This document shows, one piece after another, positions 34,115 to 43,347 of a stretch of DNA of 57,557 bases. Positions within the stretch are counted from its first letter, which is position 1; each line of letters begins with the position of its first letter. Source of the stretch: Rhizobium sp. BK376 (GTDB taxonomy: Bacteria > Pseudomonadota > Alphaproteobacteria > Rhizobiales > Rhizobiaceae); contig NZ_SLZG01000028.1 in the NCBI RefSeq assembly GCF_004341625.1, forward strand, positions 1 to 57,557. The letters are read 5' to 3'. The notes under the pieces are model-generated. The model had not been told where the DNA came from and ran no database searches. It worked only from the letters and a program-made list of their open reading frames with translations. Position numbers and translations under genes: made by a program.

Positions 34115-35350
34115 ATGACTACTCTTATCCGTGCAGACAGGCTGATCGACGGAACCGGCTCCGCGGTCGTTGAGAATGCCGTCCTCGTTATCGAAGAGGG
34201 CAAGGTTGTCGGTGTCTATCCCAGTCAAGCGCCCGATTCAGTCGTCTCGCCTGATGCCGAAATTCTCGATTTTCCCGGCTGCACCATCATGCCGGGGATG
34301 ATCGACACCCATGTGCACCTCAACATGCCCGGTGACGGCACGTTGCTGGAGACAGTTGTTCGCGAACCGGAGGGGGTCCTTGTGGCCACCTCCGCGTTTA
34401 CGGCACAACGCGCGCTTGCCGCTGGCATAACCACGGTGCGCGATCTCGGCGCCTCGGGCACCACCGTCATCAATCTCCAGCGCGCGCTGGAACTTGGTCA
34501 TGGCGTAGGCCCACGCATCCTCTCCTGTGGCCAGCCGATTACCATCACCGGTGGCCACACCTGGTATTTTGGCGGTGAGGCCGACGGCATCGACGGGCTG
34601 CGACTGAAGGTTCGCCAAATGGCGAAGATCGGCGCCAATTTCATCAAGGTCATGGGAAGCGGCGGCGGGACTGTCAACACGCTCTCGTGGCGGCCGGCCT
34701 ATAACCGTGAGGAGATGCGCGCTCTGGCGGATGAGGCACATGCGCTCGACCGCAAGATCGCCGTGCATTGCCTGTGCGCGGACTCCATCGACTATGCGAT
34801 CGACGCCGGCGTCGACCAGATCGAGCATGCCGGCTTCATCACCGACTCCAAGGGTAACCAGAAATACGTCCCTGAAGTCGCGGAAAAGCTTGGCAAATCA
34901 GGCATTCCGGTTACGAGCACGCTAGCGGTTGGCGGCTCCGTCGTCGAGATCATGACGGCGAAGAAGGATCGCACGCCGACGGAGGACGCTTTCCTCGAAC
35001 GCTGGATCAGGATGCTGGACGACAACCTCTCTCAGTTCCGCAAGCTGCGGGACGCCGGCGTGTCCTTCGTGGCAGGCACGGATGCCGGCTGGCGCTTCAC
35101 TCCTTTCGAGGGACTGCCGCTCGAGCTTGAGCTCATGCATCGAGGCGGCATGACGACAATGGAAGCGATCGTCTCTGGAACCGGTTTTGCGGCCAAGGTC
35201 ATCGGCATCGACGACAAGGTCGGAACCCTGACGAAGGGACTGGCGGCCGATGTCATTGTCGTTGGCGGCAACCCGCTCGACAATCTCGGCGCGCTTCGCG
35301 ATCTCAAGCTCGTCATTCAGGGCGGAAAGGTCCGCAGCCGGGCGCAATAG
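34115..35350 (+). CDS. Metal-dependent amidohydrolase (imidazolonepropionase/prolidase-like)
   Basis: This 411-residue amidohydrolase-superfamily TIM barrel carries two metal ions. The ligands are visible in order: HxH in DTHVHLN (His66, His68), the carboxylated lysine Lys178 in ANFIKVMGSGG, His218 (IAVHCL), His238 (IEHAG) and the catalytic Asp323 (GTDAGW). Members hydrolyse cyclic amides, carboxypeptidase-type peptides (Xaa-Pro, Xaa-Arg), or similar C-N bonds. There is no signal peptide, so it is cytoplasmic. It is placed between the binding protein and the ATPases of the importer and would act after or beside the amidase. Confidence 0.9.
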   Translation: MTTLIRADRLIDGTGSAVVENAVLVIEEGKVVGVYPSQAPDSVVSPDAEILDFPGCTIMPGMIDTHVHLNMPGDGTLLETVVREPEGVLVATSAFTAQRALAAGITTVRDLGASGTTVINLQRALELGHGVGPRILSCGQPITITGGHTWYFGGEADGIDGLRLKVRQMAKIGANFIKVMGSGGGTVNTLSWRPAYNREEMRALADEAHALDRKIAVHCLCADSIDYAIDAGVDQIEHAGFITDSKGNQKYVPEVAEKLGKSGIPVTSTLAVGGSVVEIMTAKKDRTPTEDAFLERWIRMLDDNLSQFRKLRDAGVSFVAGTDAGWRFTPFEGLPLELELMHRGGMTTMEAIVSGTGFAAKVIGIDDKVGTLTKGLAADVIVVGGNPLDNLGALRDLKLVIQGGKVRSRAQ

Positions 35351-35439
35351 GAGAAAGGCGCGGGCGCGATCCTGGCGCCCGCAAGCCTCTTATTTCGACC
35401 AGCCGGCACGGATGGAACCGTGTCATTATTTCGGAGAGT

Positions 35440-36432
35440 ATGATGTTGAGCGCCAATGCCGAGCGGAATGCTGATACCGCTCCACTCCTCAAGGTTCGGG
35501 ACTTGCAGACGCATTTCAGGACGTCGCGAGGCACAGTGAAGGCCGTGAACGGTGTAAGCTTCGGTCTTGCCGTCGGCGCCAGCCTGGGAATCGTCGGCGA
35601 GTCGGGTTCGGGCAAGAGCGTCACGTCGCTGTCGATCATGCGGCTGATCGAGCCGCCGGGTTTCGTTGCCGGCGGGCAGATCCTCTTCAAGGGAAGAGAT
35701 ATCGTCACCTTTCGCGAACGCGAAATCCGCAGCATGCGCGGACGCGAGATCTGTCTGGTCTTTCAGGATCCGATGACTGCGCTCAATCCCGTCTATACCG
35801 TCGGCGCGCAGATGGTCGAGGCATTGCAGGCGCATCGGCCAATCAGCCAGCGGGAGGCCATGGAGCGTGCGATCGAGCTATTCCGGCTCGTCGGAATTCC
35901 CGCGCCGGAACGCCGGGTCCACGAATATCCGCATCGCCTGAGCGGCGGCATGCGACAGCGCGTGACTATCGCCATCGCGCTCGCAAACGAGCCGGATCTG
36001 CTCATCCTCGATGAGCCGACTACGGCGCTCGATGTTACCATTCAGGCGCAAATCCTAGACCTTATCAAGGACCTGCGTCAGCGCATCAATACCGCAGTTC
36101 TGTTGATCACCCACGATATCGGCGTCGTCCGGGAAATGTGCGAGGATGTCGTGGTGATGTATGCCGGCAAGGTCATGGAGAAGGGAACGGTTGGCCAGGT
36201 GACCGATGATCCGAAGCATCCCTATACCGTCGGTCTTCTCTCATCCATTCCCGACCCCAGGATGCGCGGGCATCGGCTCAGTGCGATCGGCGGGGCGGTA
36301 CCCAGTCCGCTCCATATGCCGTCGGGCTGCCCCTTCCAACCGCGATGCTCCCGGGCAATGCCTGCCTGTTCGCAAATGCCGGATATGAAGGATTGCGGCG
36401 ACGGCCGGCTGGTCGCCTGCTGGCTTTATTGA
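35440..36432 (+). CDS. Peptide-type ABC transporter ATPase, DppD-like
   Basis: This is a 330-residue ATPase. Walker A GESGSGKS is at 53-60, the Q-loop lies in LVFQDPMTALNPVYTVGAQM, the signature is LSGGMRQRVTIAIAL, Walker B is LLILDEPTTALDVT and the switch His is in LITHDIGVV. The C-terminal subfamily tail contains GCPFQPRCSRAMPAC. The frame opens with two consecutive ATGs (35440 and 35443); GGAGAG lies one base before the first, so the second, with better spacing, is the likelier start. It forms a heterodimer with the next gene product. Confidence 0.93.
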   Translation: MMLSANAERNADTAPLLKVRDLQTHFRTSRGTVKAVNGVSFGLAVGASLGIVGESGSGKSVTSLSIMRLIEPPGFVAGGQILFKGRDIVTFREREIRSMRGREICLVFQDPMTALNPVYTVGAQMVEALQAHRPISQREAMERAIELFRLVGIPAPERRVHEYPHRLSGGMRQRVTIAIALANEPDLLILDEPTTALDVTIQAQILDLIKDLRQRINTAVLLITHDIGVVREMCEDVVVMYAGKVMEKGTVGQVTDDPKHPYTVGLLSSIPDPRMRGHRLSAIGGAVPSPLHMPSGCPFQPRCSRAMPACSQMPDMKDCGDGRLVACWLY

Positions 36433-36454
36433 TGTGCCGAGAAATGAGGATGCC

Positions 36455-37468
36455 ATGACCGTACCGGCGCAAGACCAGGCCCCCCCGATCCAGAGAAGCG
36501 TCTCCGACGATGTCCTACTCGAAGTGCGGAACCTGAAGACACATTATCCCAGTCGGAGCGGCGTGCTCAGCCAGAAGACCGATTGGGTGAAGGCACTGGA
36601 CGACGTTTCCTTCAGTATCCGCCGGGGTGAGACCTTCGGTCTCGTCGGTGAATCCGGCTGCGGAAAATCGACGCTCGGCCGCTCGATCATGCGGCTTGAA
36701 CGGTCGCAATCCGGCGAGGTTCTGTTCGAGGGAGAGAATGTGCTCGCAGCCTCTCCCTCCCGGCTCAAGGCGCTGCGGCGGAATATGCAGATGATCTTCC
36801 AGGATCCCCATGGAAGCCTGGATCCGCGGATGACCATCCGCAGTATCATCGCCGAGGGTCTGACAATCCAGGGCATGGGCCGCGACGAACGCAATGAGCG
36901 GGTCGAATCCCTGATCGAGGTAGTCGGCCTGCGCAAGGAGCATCTCGACCGCTATCCGCATGAATTCAGCGGCGGCCAGCGCCAACGCATCGGCATCGCC
37001 CGCGCCCTGGCGTTGCGGCCGAAATTCGTCCTGGCCGACGAGCCGGTCTCGGCGCTCGATGTCTCCGTACAGGCGCAAGTCCTGAACCTGCTGGCCGATT
37101 TGCAGAAGGAATTCGGCCTGACATACCTGTTCATCGCTCACGATCTGTCGGTGATCGAGTATTTCAGCGATCGTGTCGGCGTCATGTATCTCGGCAAGCT
37201 GGTCGAAGTCGGATCCGCCGAAGACCTCTATGCTGACCCCAGGATGCCCTACACGCAGGCATTGCTGTCGGCGATACCCGGAACGAAGGAGACAAGCGGC
37301 AAGGATCGCATTGTACTTCACGGCGATGTCCCCAGCCCCCTTAACCCACCTTCCGGCTGCCCCTTCCGTACCCGTTGCTGGATGGCCACGGCTGTCTGCT
37401 CGAAAGACGTGCCGAAGCTTCGGGAAGTTCGTCCCAATCACTGGGCTGCCTGCCATTTTGCAGGCTAG
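36455..37468 (+). CDS. Peptide-type ABC transporter ATPase, DppF-like
   Basis: This is the partner ATPase of 337 residues. I start at ATG 36455, where GAGGA is about 5 bases upstream; the earlier frame start at 36434 lacks a site. Walker A GESGCGKS is at 64-71, the signature is FSGGQRQRIGIARAL (Phe replaces the usual Leu), Walker B is FVLADEPVSALDVS and the switch His is in IAHDLSVI. The cysteine-rich tail GCPFRTRCWMATAVC is present. The gap to the deacylase gene is 35 bases, consistent with continued cotranscription. Confidence 0.93.
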   Translation: MTVPAQDQAPPIQRSVSDDVLLEVRNLKTHYPSRSGVLSQKTDWVKALDDVSFSIRRGETFGLVGESGCGKSTLGRSIMRLERSQSGEVLFEGENVLAASPSRLKALRRNMQMIFQDPHGSLDPRMTIRSIIAEGLTIQGMGRDERNERVESLIEVVGLRKEHLDRYPHEFSGGQRQRIGIARALALRPKFVLADEPVSALDVSVQAQVLNLLADLQKEFGLTYLFIAHDLSVIEYFSDRVGVMYLGKLVEVGSAEDLYADPRMPYTQALLSAIPGTKETSGKDRIVLHGDVPSPLNPPSGCPFRTRCWMATAVCSKDVPKLREVRPNHWAACHFAG

Positions 37469-37503
37469 CTCAGGCCGCCAATATTCAAGCAGAGGATTTT
37501 TCC

Positions 37504-38430
37504 ATGGCAAGTTTACCAGTCTTCAAAACGGGTCAATCGAGGACCAAATTCGGTTATATCAAGCCCGTCCAAGACCTTGAAATCCCGTTTGCCATTATCG
37601 AGGGGGCACAGAGCGGGCCAACCCTGCTGATAACCGCCGGCGTTCACGCATCGGAATTCTGCTCCATCGAGGCTGCGGTCCGGATGATCCAGACGAAGCC
37701 TGAGGAGATCAAGGGCACGCTCGTCATCCTGCCTATCCTGAATGTCGAGGGCTTCAGCAAGCGCAGCATCTACATCATGCCGCAGGACGGAAAGAACCTG
37801 AATCGTATGTTCCCCGGCAATCCAGACGGTACGCTCGGCGAGCGCCTAGCGCATTGGCTGGTGAGCGAGGTCTATCCGAAAGTCGATGCCTATATGGATC
37901 TGCACGGCGGCGACCTCGACGAAAGCCTGGCGCCGTTCACCATCTTCCCCGGCGCCTGCGAAAAGTCGAAGGCGATGGCCGAAGCCTTTGGTCTGCCGGT
38001 CGCTGTCGCATCTGCGCGACCCGGTAACAGCATCAACGGCGCCTATGGCGTCGGCGTTCCCAGTATCTTGCCAGAGATCAGCGGAAATGGTCTATGGAAC
38101 GAGACCACAGTCGGCATGATGTTGGACGGCATTCGACGTGTCATGAAGCACATCGGCATGATCAATGAGGCGCCAAAGCCGGCGACGGACGAACCGATGA
38201 AGGTATGCACCATGTGGGTTCCGACCGCTCCGGTTTCGGGGCTCTGGTATTCCAACAAGGAGCTTTCGGAGACAATTTCGAACGGCGATTTGCTCGGCGA
38301 GATCAGAAACGTTTTCGGTGAGACGCTGGCGCGGATCACATCGGAAAATGATGGTTTCATTCTTTACCGCATGTCAAGCCTGTCCGTAAACGAGGGAGAA
38401 GCCTTGCTCGGGGTTGGCGTGCAGGCCTGA
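37504..38430 (+). CDS. Succinylglutamate desuccinylase/aspartoacylase-family deacylase
   Basis: This 308-residue zinc enzyme of the M14-like carboxypeptidase fold removes acyl groups from N-acyl amino acids or related compounds. Zinc ligands are His48 and Glu51 in GVHASEFCS and His134 in DLHGGD. NLNRMFPG (98-105) is the substrate-binding motif and Glu201 in PEISGNG is the likely catalytic base. I start at ATG 37504 (MASLPVFK), with GAGGA upstream. It is the last gene of the operon and the third hydrolase of a distinct fold in it. The sequence suggests an intact, active enzyme; the acyl group is unknown. Confidence 0.88.
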   Translation: MASLPVFKTGQSRTKFGYIKPVQDLEIPFAIIEGAQSGPTLLITAGVHASEFCSIEAAVRMIQTKPEEIKGTLVILPILNVEGFSKRSIYIMPQDGKNLNRMFPGNPDGTLGERLAHWLVSEVYPKVDAYMDLHGGDLDESLAPFTIFPGACEKSKAMAEAFGLPVAVASARPGNSINGAYGVGVPSILPEISGNGLWNETTVGMMLDGIRRVMKHIGMINEAPKPATDEPMKVCTMWVPTAPVSGLWYSNKELSETISNGDLLGEIRNVFGETLARITSENDGFILYRMSSLSVNEGEALLGVGVQA

Positions 38431-38875
38431 CGGGTTTTCAAACTCGGGTTCTGTCAACGGAATGATCCGTGAGAGCGTTGGTGCGGGGATCGTGGTATTT
38501 TCGGACTCTGATCTTTGATGCCGTCGTTTAGGCGCTGGTTGTCATGCAACGAACGGATTTCGGTCGTGTGCACGCGAGCATGCGACGAAGGACGGCGCAG
38601 CCGATGGCGACGTCGGTCCGTTGCGCTTTGAAGGATCGCGCTCTCAGTGGCGATCCCGGCGCTTCACGATCTGGTTCAGCTTTTCCTTGGCATCCTCGCC
38701 GGCCCCGCAATCTCAATGCCGAGATTGCCGATCAAATAGCCAAGAGCATATTTCTGTTGCTTGTGGTCCTGCCCGAGCGGGTGGAAGTGCCGGGCGATGC
38801 GATCGAGAGGAGCATGCTCCCAGTCGAACAGCAGCGGGCCGGCCGTGCTTCGCTTCAATTGATCCCCAATAGCCG
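38431..38875. other. Gap with unidentified remnants
   Basis: On the minus strand (38894-38676) one frame reads PLLFDWEHAPLDRIARHFHP and YALGYLIGNLGIEIAG, and a neighbouring frame continues EDAKEKLNQIVKRRDRH. This looks like pieces of one decayed protein that I cannot name. No start codon with a ribosome binding site is present. The first 100 bases after the deacylase gene show no terminator I can support. Confidence 0.35.
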
Positions 38876-39336
38876 TCCAACAGTTCGATCGCAAAAGGCC
38901 GATCCATCTCTACATCAATTCCCCAGGTGGCGTCGTAACCAGCCGTCTCGCGATGTACGATACGATGCGTTACATTCACGCCCCGGTGCATACACTGTGC
39001 ATGGGAACCGCCCGCTCGATGAACTCGTTGCTGCTGATGTCCGGCCATCCGGGCGAACGCACTGCGCTTCCCAACGCCAGCATCCATGTTCATCAGCGGC
39101 TGGGCGGGTTCCGGGGACAGGCATCTGACATGCTGATCCATGCAGAGGAAATGCAGAAGACCAAGCATCGCATGACACGGCTTTACGCCGAGCATTGCGG
39201 TCGCACCTACGAAGAATTCGGGCAGGCCATGGACCGCGATCGCTTCATGACGGCAGAAGAGGCATTGGAATGGGGCCTGATCGACCGCATTCTGCGGGTT
39301 CGGGAAGATGCCACCAACCACCTCGGCACGACGTGA
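38876..39336 (+). pseudogene. ClpP protease remnant, N-terminus missing
   Basis: Starting in mid-domain at HLYINSPGGVVTSRLAMYD, the frame matches the ATP-dependent Clp protease proteolytic subunit to its C-terminus (EEALEWGLIDRIL). The catalytic serine region is LCMGTARSMNSLLLMSGHPG, the histidine is in NASIHVHQRLGG and the acidic residue is in MDRDRFMTAEEA, so all three active-site residues are retained. About 55 N-terminal residues, including the axial loop, are absent or scrambled upstream. A shorter product from the Met at 38953 is conceivable but would lack the oligomerisation part. I treat it as a pseudogene. Confidence 0.8.
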
Positions 39337-39649
39337 AACAGGCCCGGCGGGATTCGACACGACCGCTATTTCGCGAACGCACCTCATGCGCGGGTTTCGG
39401 CCGAGCCTTCAGCTGCTTCTTGAGGAGAGCCGAGCTGGTGGCACTTCATTCCCCATGACTAACACATAGCTATTATTTGATTCAATCGTAGGAACTATTA
39501 TGAGATCACTAAGAGTTTGCAATCACTTAAGTGTGGTATGCGATCCGAAACCCGAGTGTGTATCGCCAATGCGGCCCGGATCTGCGAACGCAGGACCTTG
39601 ACCTCTGGCTTCCTCAGCGAGCGACCGTCGACGTCCTCAGTGCTGCGGA
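39337..39649. other. Gap, no gene seen
   Basis: AT-richer around 39455-39530; no open frame with coherent composition or binding site is found. Confidence 0.4.
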
Positions 39650-39768
39650 TCCCCATCGATCCAGCCTTTGAGGCGCTGGCCCGCGGTCTTGCACTCGAGC
39701 TGTCTTCAATACGAGTGGACGCATTTCTCCCGGCCCAATCGAGACCCCGATCGGGGGGATCATGCCAG
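39650..39768 (+). pseudogene. C-terminal scrap of a short-chain dehydrogenase
   Basis: FEALARGLALELSSIRVDA followed, after a one-base frame change, by ISPGPIETPIGG matches the segment after the catalytic Tyr-Lys of classical short-chain dehydrogenases. Only about 40 residues remain. The fragment ends at the 3' end of the convergent permease gene, suggesting that insertion of the sugar operon cut it. Confidence 0.65.
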
Positions 39769-40752
39769 CTTCTGCCGGCCGTAGAGCAGCAGCATGCAGA
39801 TGATCACTACGCCGTAGATCAGCTGTCGCCCAGCCTCCTCGATCTGCATGACCGACAGGATCGATTGCAGCAGTGTGATCAGGACGACGCCGGCGATTGT
39901 TCCGAGGTAGGAGCCCTTGCCGCCCAGCACATGGGTGCCCCCGAGAACGACCGCCGCGATCGACGGCAACAGATAGGCGTCTCCCATCGACTGTGAGGCT
40001 TTGGACGCATAGCCGGCAAGTAGGACGCCGCCAAGCGCGCTGAGTGCGCCCGATATCACAAAGGCGAGCATGGTGACGCGGCGGGTATCGATTCCAGACA
40101 TATAGGCGGCGCGCTCGCGATTGCCGATCGCATAGAGGGAGCGACCGAAGGTCGTCCGCGTTAAGAGAAAGATTGCCGAAATGCCGATGATGAGCCAGAC
40201 GATCACGCCGTTCGGCACCGAGGGGATGACATAGCCCGTCGAGATGAAGCGCATGGCCGGAGAAGCGGAATCCTGTGGCGAGAAACCGCCAGTATAGACG
40301 ACCATTAGGCCCTGAACGACGGCATTTGTTGCGAGCGTGATAATCATCGATGGAATGCGCAGATAGGCGACGGCTGCGCCGTTGAAGGCGCCGATCACGG
40401 CACCGCAGAGAATACCGAAGGGAATGGCGAAAGCCGACCCCGCTGTCCCGTAGGCCGTCGCCGCACAGGCCATCATCGCGCCTGCCGTCACGACCCACGG
40501 CACGGAAAGATCGATCTGCCCGAGCAAGATCACCATCATCATGCCCGTCGCGATGACGCCGAGGAAGGAGGCGACCTTCAGCTGCTGCAGCAGATAGTCT
40601 GGAGATAGGAAATTGCGCGAATAAAGCGAACCGCCGAGCAGCAGCAGGATGATGCAGCCGAAGGCGATCGCGACGGCCGGATCGATACCGCGCAGGCGGG
40701 CGGGGATCAGGGATTGCCGCATGGCGGATGCATCCTCACTCATTGAAACCAT
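39760..40752 (-). CDS. Ribose-type sugar ABC transporter permease (second)
   Basis: This is an inner-membrane permease of 330 residues with the RbsC-like hydrophobic profile of eight to ten helices. Recognisable segments are LNDADDL-free AYLRIPSMIITLATNAVVQG, the coupling region GRSLYAIGNRERAAYMSGID and the C-terminal VVLGGTHVLGGKGSYLGTIA. Two similar but distinct permeases follow one ATPase, so the channel is probably a heterodimer. Its start overlaps the 3' end of the preceding permease gene by 13 bases. The 3' end lies next to a dehydrogenase scrap. Confidence 0.9.
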   Translation of the reverse strand: MVSMSEDASAMRQSLIPARLRGIDPAVAIAFGCIILLLLGGSLYSRNFLSPDYLLQQLKVASFLGVIATGMMMVILLGQIDLSVPWVVTAGAMMACAATAYGTAGSAFAIPFGILCGAVIGAFNGAAVAYLRIPSMIITLATNAVVQGLMVVYTGGFSPQDSASPAMRFISTGYVIPSVPNGVIVWLIIGISAIFLLTRTTFGRSLYAIGNRERAAYMSGIDTRRVTMLAFVISGALSALGGVLLAGYASKASQSMGDAYLLPSIAAVVLGGTHVLGGKGSYLGTIAGVVLITLLQSILSVMQIEEAGRQLIYGVVIICMLLLYGRQKLA

Positions 40753-41735
40753 TCCAGCCTGTTGCGCACGCGCGCCAATCCGATGGAGCCGATGCTGATT
40801 GCCACCAACAGCACGATGCCCTGGAAGAGCGGCTGCCAGAGCGGATCGAGATCGAAGACGAAAAGCAGATCGCCGATCGTGCGGAAGGCGAGCGCCCCGA
40901 AGACGGCGCCGATCGCGTTCCCCCTACCGCCGGCCAACGACACGCCGCCGAGCACGACAGCCGCGATCGAATAAAGCGTATAGGCATTGCCGCTCGCGAA
41001 GGCAGCCTCCCCCGTATACGAAAAGAAGGTGAGATAGAGCCCGCCAATCGCCGATAGCAGGCCGCCCAGCGCATAGGCGGCAAGTTTTGCCCGTTTGATC
41101 GGCACGCCGGACATGAACGCGGCCGTTTCGGACGACCCCGCCGCATATGCCGCGCGACCCAGGACCGACCGGCTGAACGGCACCCAGATAATCAGGATCG
41201 TCAGTGCCAGGACGACGAGGCTCGCCGGGATCACACCAAAAAGCTTCGAGGTAAAGGCGTCCGCCAGATCCTCGTTGACCGACCCACCGGGTGACGGCCG
41301 TAGCAGAAGCGCCAGGCCGAAGAAGATGGCGCTGGTCGCGATCGTCGTCACGATCGGCTGAAGCCGGCCGAAGATGATGATCAGACCGTTCAGCAAGCCG
41401 CAGGCAAGGCCAGCCAGAAGAACTGCGATGACGCCGATTCCCGTCTGCAGCGGCGAGCCGACGACAAGCCAGGACGCAAGGCAATTGCACAGGACCAGGA
41501 TCATGCCTGCCGAAAGATCGATGCCCGCGGTGATGACGACGAAACATTGCGCCATGGCGACGAAGGCGAGAAGCGTCGCCTTGTTGGCAGCGGTCTGCAC
41601 GACGTTCGGTGTAAAGCCTGCCGGATGGTTGCTGACATAGACGATGAACATCACCACGAAGAGCACAGCGGCCAGAAGCGTGCCCTTGTGCTGCGCATAC
41701 CAGAACCGCCAGTCGCCGGGAGACGTCTTGTTCAT
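40740..41735 (-). CDS. Ribose-type sugar ABC transporter permease (first)
   Basis: This is a permease of 331 residues of the same family. Typical segments are NVVQTAANKATLLAFVAMAQ, then CFVVITAGIDLSAGMILVLC, the coupling part GRAAYAAGSSETAAFMSGVP and VVLGGVSLAGGRGNAIGAVF. It overlaps the ATPase gene by 4 bases and the second permease by 13, so the three are translationally coupled. It works with the ATPase at 41732 and the binding protein at 43348. Confidence 0.92.
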   Translation of the reverse strand: MNKTSPGDWRFWYAQHKGTLLAAVLFVVMFIVYVSNHPAGFTPNVVQTAANKATLLAFVAMAQCFVVITAGIDLSAGMILVLCNCLASWLVVGSPLQTGIGVIAVLLAGLACGLLNGLIIIFGRLQPIVTTIATSAIFFGLALLLRPSPGGSVNEDLADAFTSKLFGVIPASLVVLALTILIIWVPFSRSVLGRAAYAAGSSETAAFMSGVPIKRAKLAAYALGGLLSAIGGLYLTFFSYTGEAAFASGNAYTLYSIAAVVLGGVSLAGGRGNAIGAVFGALAFRTIGDLLFVFDLDPLWQPLFQGIVLLVAISIGSIGLARVRNRLEWFQ

Positions 41736-43291
41736 TGTCCGATCCTTTGTTCCTCTGCATGCGCATTGACGTTGAGCGCACTGCCGATCAGTTCGCGTTC
41801 GTTGATCTCGCTGCCCTGGAGTGTGCGCACGATGCTGCCGTCATACATAACCAGCACCCGGTCGCAGCAGCCGATCAGCTCGTCGTAATCCGTGGAATAG
41901 AAGAGGATCGCTGCGCCGGCATCCGCGAGCCTGCGCAACAAGGCGTAGATCTCCTGCTTGGTGCCGACGTCGATGCCACGGGTCGGATCGTTGAGGAGAA
42001 TGATCTTCGGCCGGTTCATCAGCCATTTTGCGATAACGACCTTCTGCTGGTTGCCGCCCGAGAGCGCGCCGACGGGCATGTCAATTGTTGTCGCCTTGAT
42101 CGCTAGCAGTTTCACGAGTTCGTCGATCCGCTCCTCTTCGGCCGCGCGGTCGATGATCCCGCTCTTCGAGACGCTGCCAAGTGCTGCAATGGAAAGATTT
42201 TCGCGCACCGTCATCGGCAGCATCAGCCCCTCTGTCTTGCGATCCTCCGGGATCAGCGCGACCGAGGTTTCTCCCGATTTCGCTTCCTTGGGGCTCTTGA
42301 ACATGGCCGGTTGGCCGGCGACATTGATCGTCCCGTTGAGATCTCGAAGCACGCCGAAGAGTGCCAGCAGCAATTCGCGCTGACCTTGCCCGTCCAGCCC
42401 GCCGATGCCGATAATCTCGCCCGGGCGGATATCGAAGCTGATATTGGAAAGGCGATCGGCCCAAGACAGATTCTTGCAGGACAGCACGGGCGCGCGGTTG
42501 GCCATGTCAGAGGGTTTAGGCGGGAACACGTTGGTATATTCGCGGCCAATCATCAGCTCGACCACCTGCTGATCGGTCTTGGTTGCGGCCGGATAGGATT
42601 CAATGCTGCGGCCATTGCGGAACACCGTACAATCATCCGCCAGCGCGGCGATCTCATGCATCCGATGCGAGATATAGATGAGCGCCATGCCTTCGGCACG
42701 CAGCCGCTTCAGCACGCCAAACACCTTCTCGACATCGGACTGAGTCAACGCGGAGGTTGCCTCGTCGAGGATCAAGAGACGTGGCCTGCGAGCAAGCGCC
42801 TTGGCGATCTCGACCATCTGGCGGCGCGATAGCGGTAGGTCCTTCACGAGCGACGACGGGTGGATGTCCGACGCTCCAGCGCGCGCTAGCGCTTCCTGCG
42901 CGATGGCACGCTGCCTGCGCCTGTTGATCATGCCGAAACGCAGCGGCGGATTGCTGATGACGATATTGTCGGCGACCGAAAGATCCGGGATCAGCGATAG
43001 TTCCTGGAAAACGCAGACGATGCCTGATGCCATCGCTGCAGCAGGCGTTGGGAAAGAGACCTCCCGGCCATCGAGCAGCATTCGCCCCTCGTCGGGCGCA
43101 ACCACGCCAGCCATGATCTTGATCAGTGTCGACTTGCCGGCGCCGTTTTCTCCCAGAACGGCATGAATGGCACCTGACCGGATCGAGATGCTGGCGTCCT
43201 TCAAGGCGACAACACCGCCATATCGCTTGGATATGCCGTCCATCCGGAAAAGGGGTTCAGATAGGTTCAAGCGTCCATCTCCCGCAGTCAT
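41732..43291 (-). CDS. Sugar ABC transporter ATPase, RbsA/MglA type
   Basis: This is a 519-residue protein with two fused ATPase domains. The first has Walker A GENGAGKS (47-54), signature LSRRQMVEIAKALARRP (a variant of LSIGQ), Walker B LLILDEATSALTQSD and ISHRMHEI. The second has the degenerate GGLDGQGQRELL instead of a Walker A but retains LSGGNQQKVVIAKWL and LLNDPTRGIDVG. This asymmetry is normal in the carbohydrate uptake type 2 class. It follows the binding protein gene with 56 bases between. The remnant at 23285 is a relative of this gene, not a copy with frame intact. Confidence 0.93.
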   Translation of the reverse strand: MTAGDGRLNLSEPLFRMDGISKRYGGVVALKDASISIRSGAIHAVLGENGAGKSTLIKIMAGVVAPDEGRMLLDGREVSFPTPAAAMASGIVCVFQELSLIPDLSVADNIVISNPPLRFGMINRRRQRAIAQEALARAGASDIHPSSLVKDLPLSRRQMVEIAKALARRPRLLILDEATSALTQSDVEKVFGVLKRLRAEGMALIYISHRMHEIAALADDCTVFRNGRSIESYPAATKTDQQVVELMIGREYTNVFPPKPSDMANRAPVLSCKNLSWADRLSNISFDIRPGEIIGIGGLDGQGQRELLLALFGVLRDLNGTINVAGQPAMFKSPKEAKSGETSVALIPEDRKTEGLMLPMTVRENLSIAALGSVSKSGIIDRAAEEERIDELVKLLAIKATTIDMPVGALSGGNQQKVVIAKWLMNRPKIILLNDPTRGIDVGTKQEIYALLRRLADAGAAILFYSTDYDELIGCCDRVLVMYDGSIVRTLQGSEINERELIGSALNVNAHAEEQRIGQ

Positions 43292-43347
43292 ATGAAGACA
43301 GTGCGGCGGGCGAAAACGCCCGCAGCCACCATGGCAGATGAAATGGA

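Noticed and set aside
32630..34228. Very long minus-strand open frame (532 codons) opposite a binding-protein gene
   Set aside because: It mirrors the real gene in GC-rich DNA and its translation is repetitive in charge with no recognisable motif or binding site; the plus-strand family-5 protein is clearly the coding strand.
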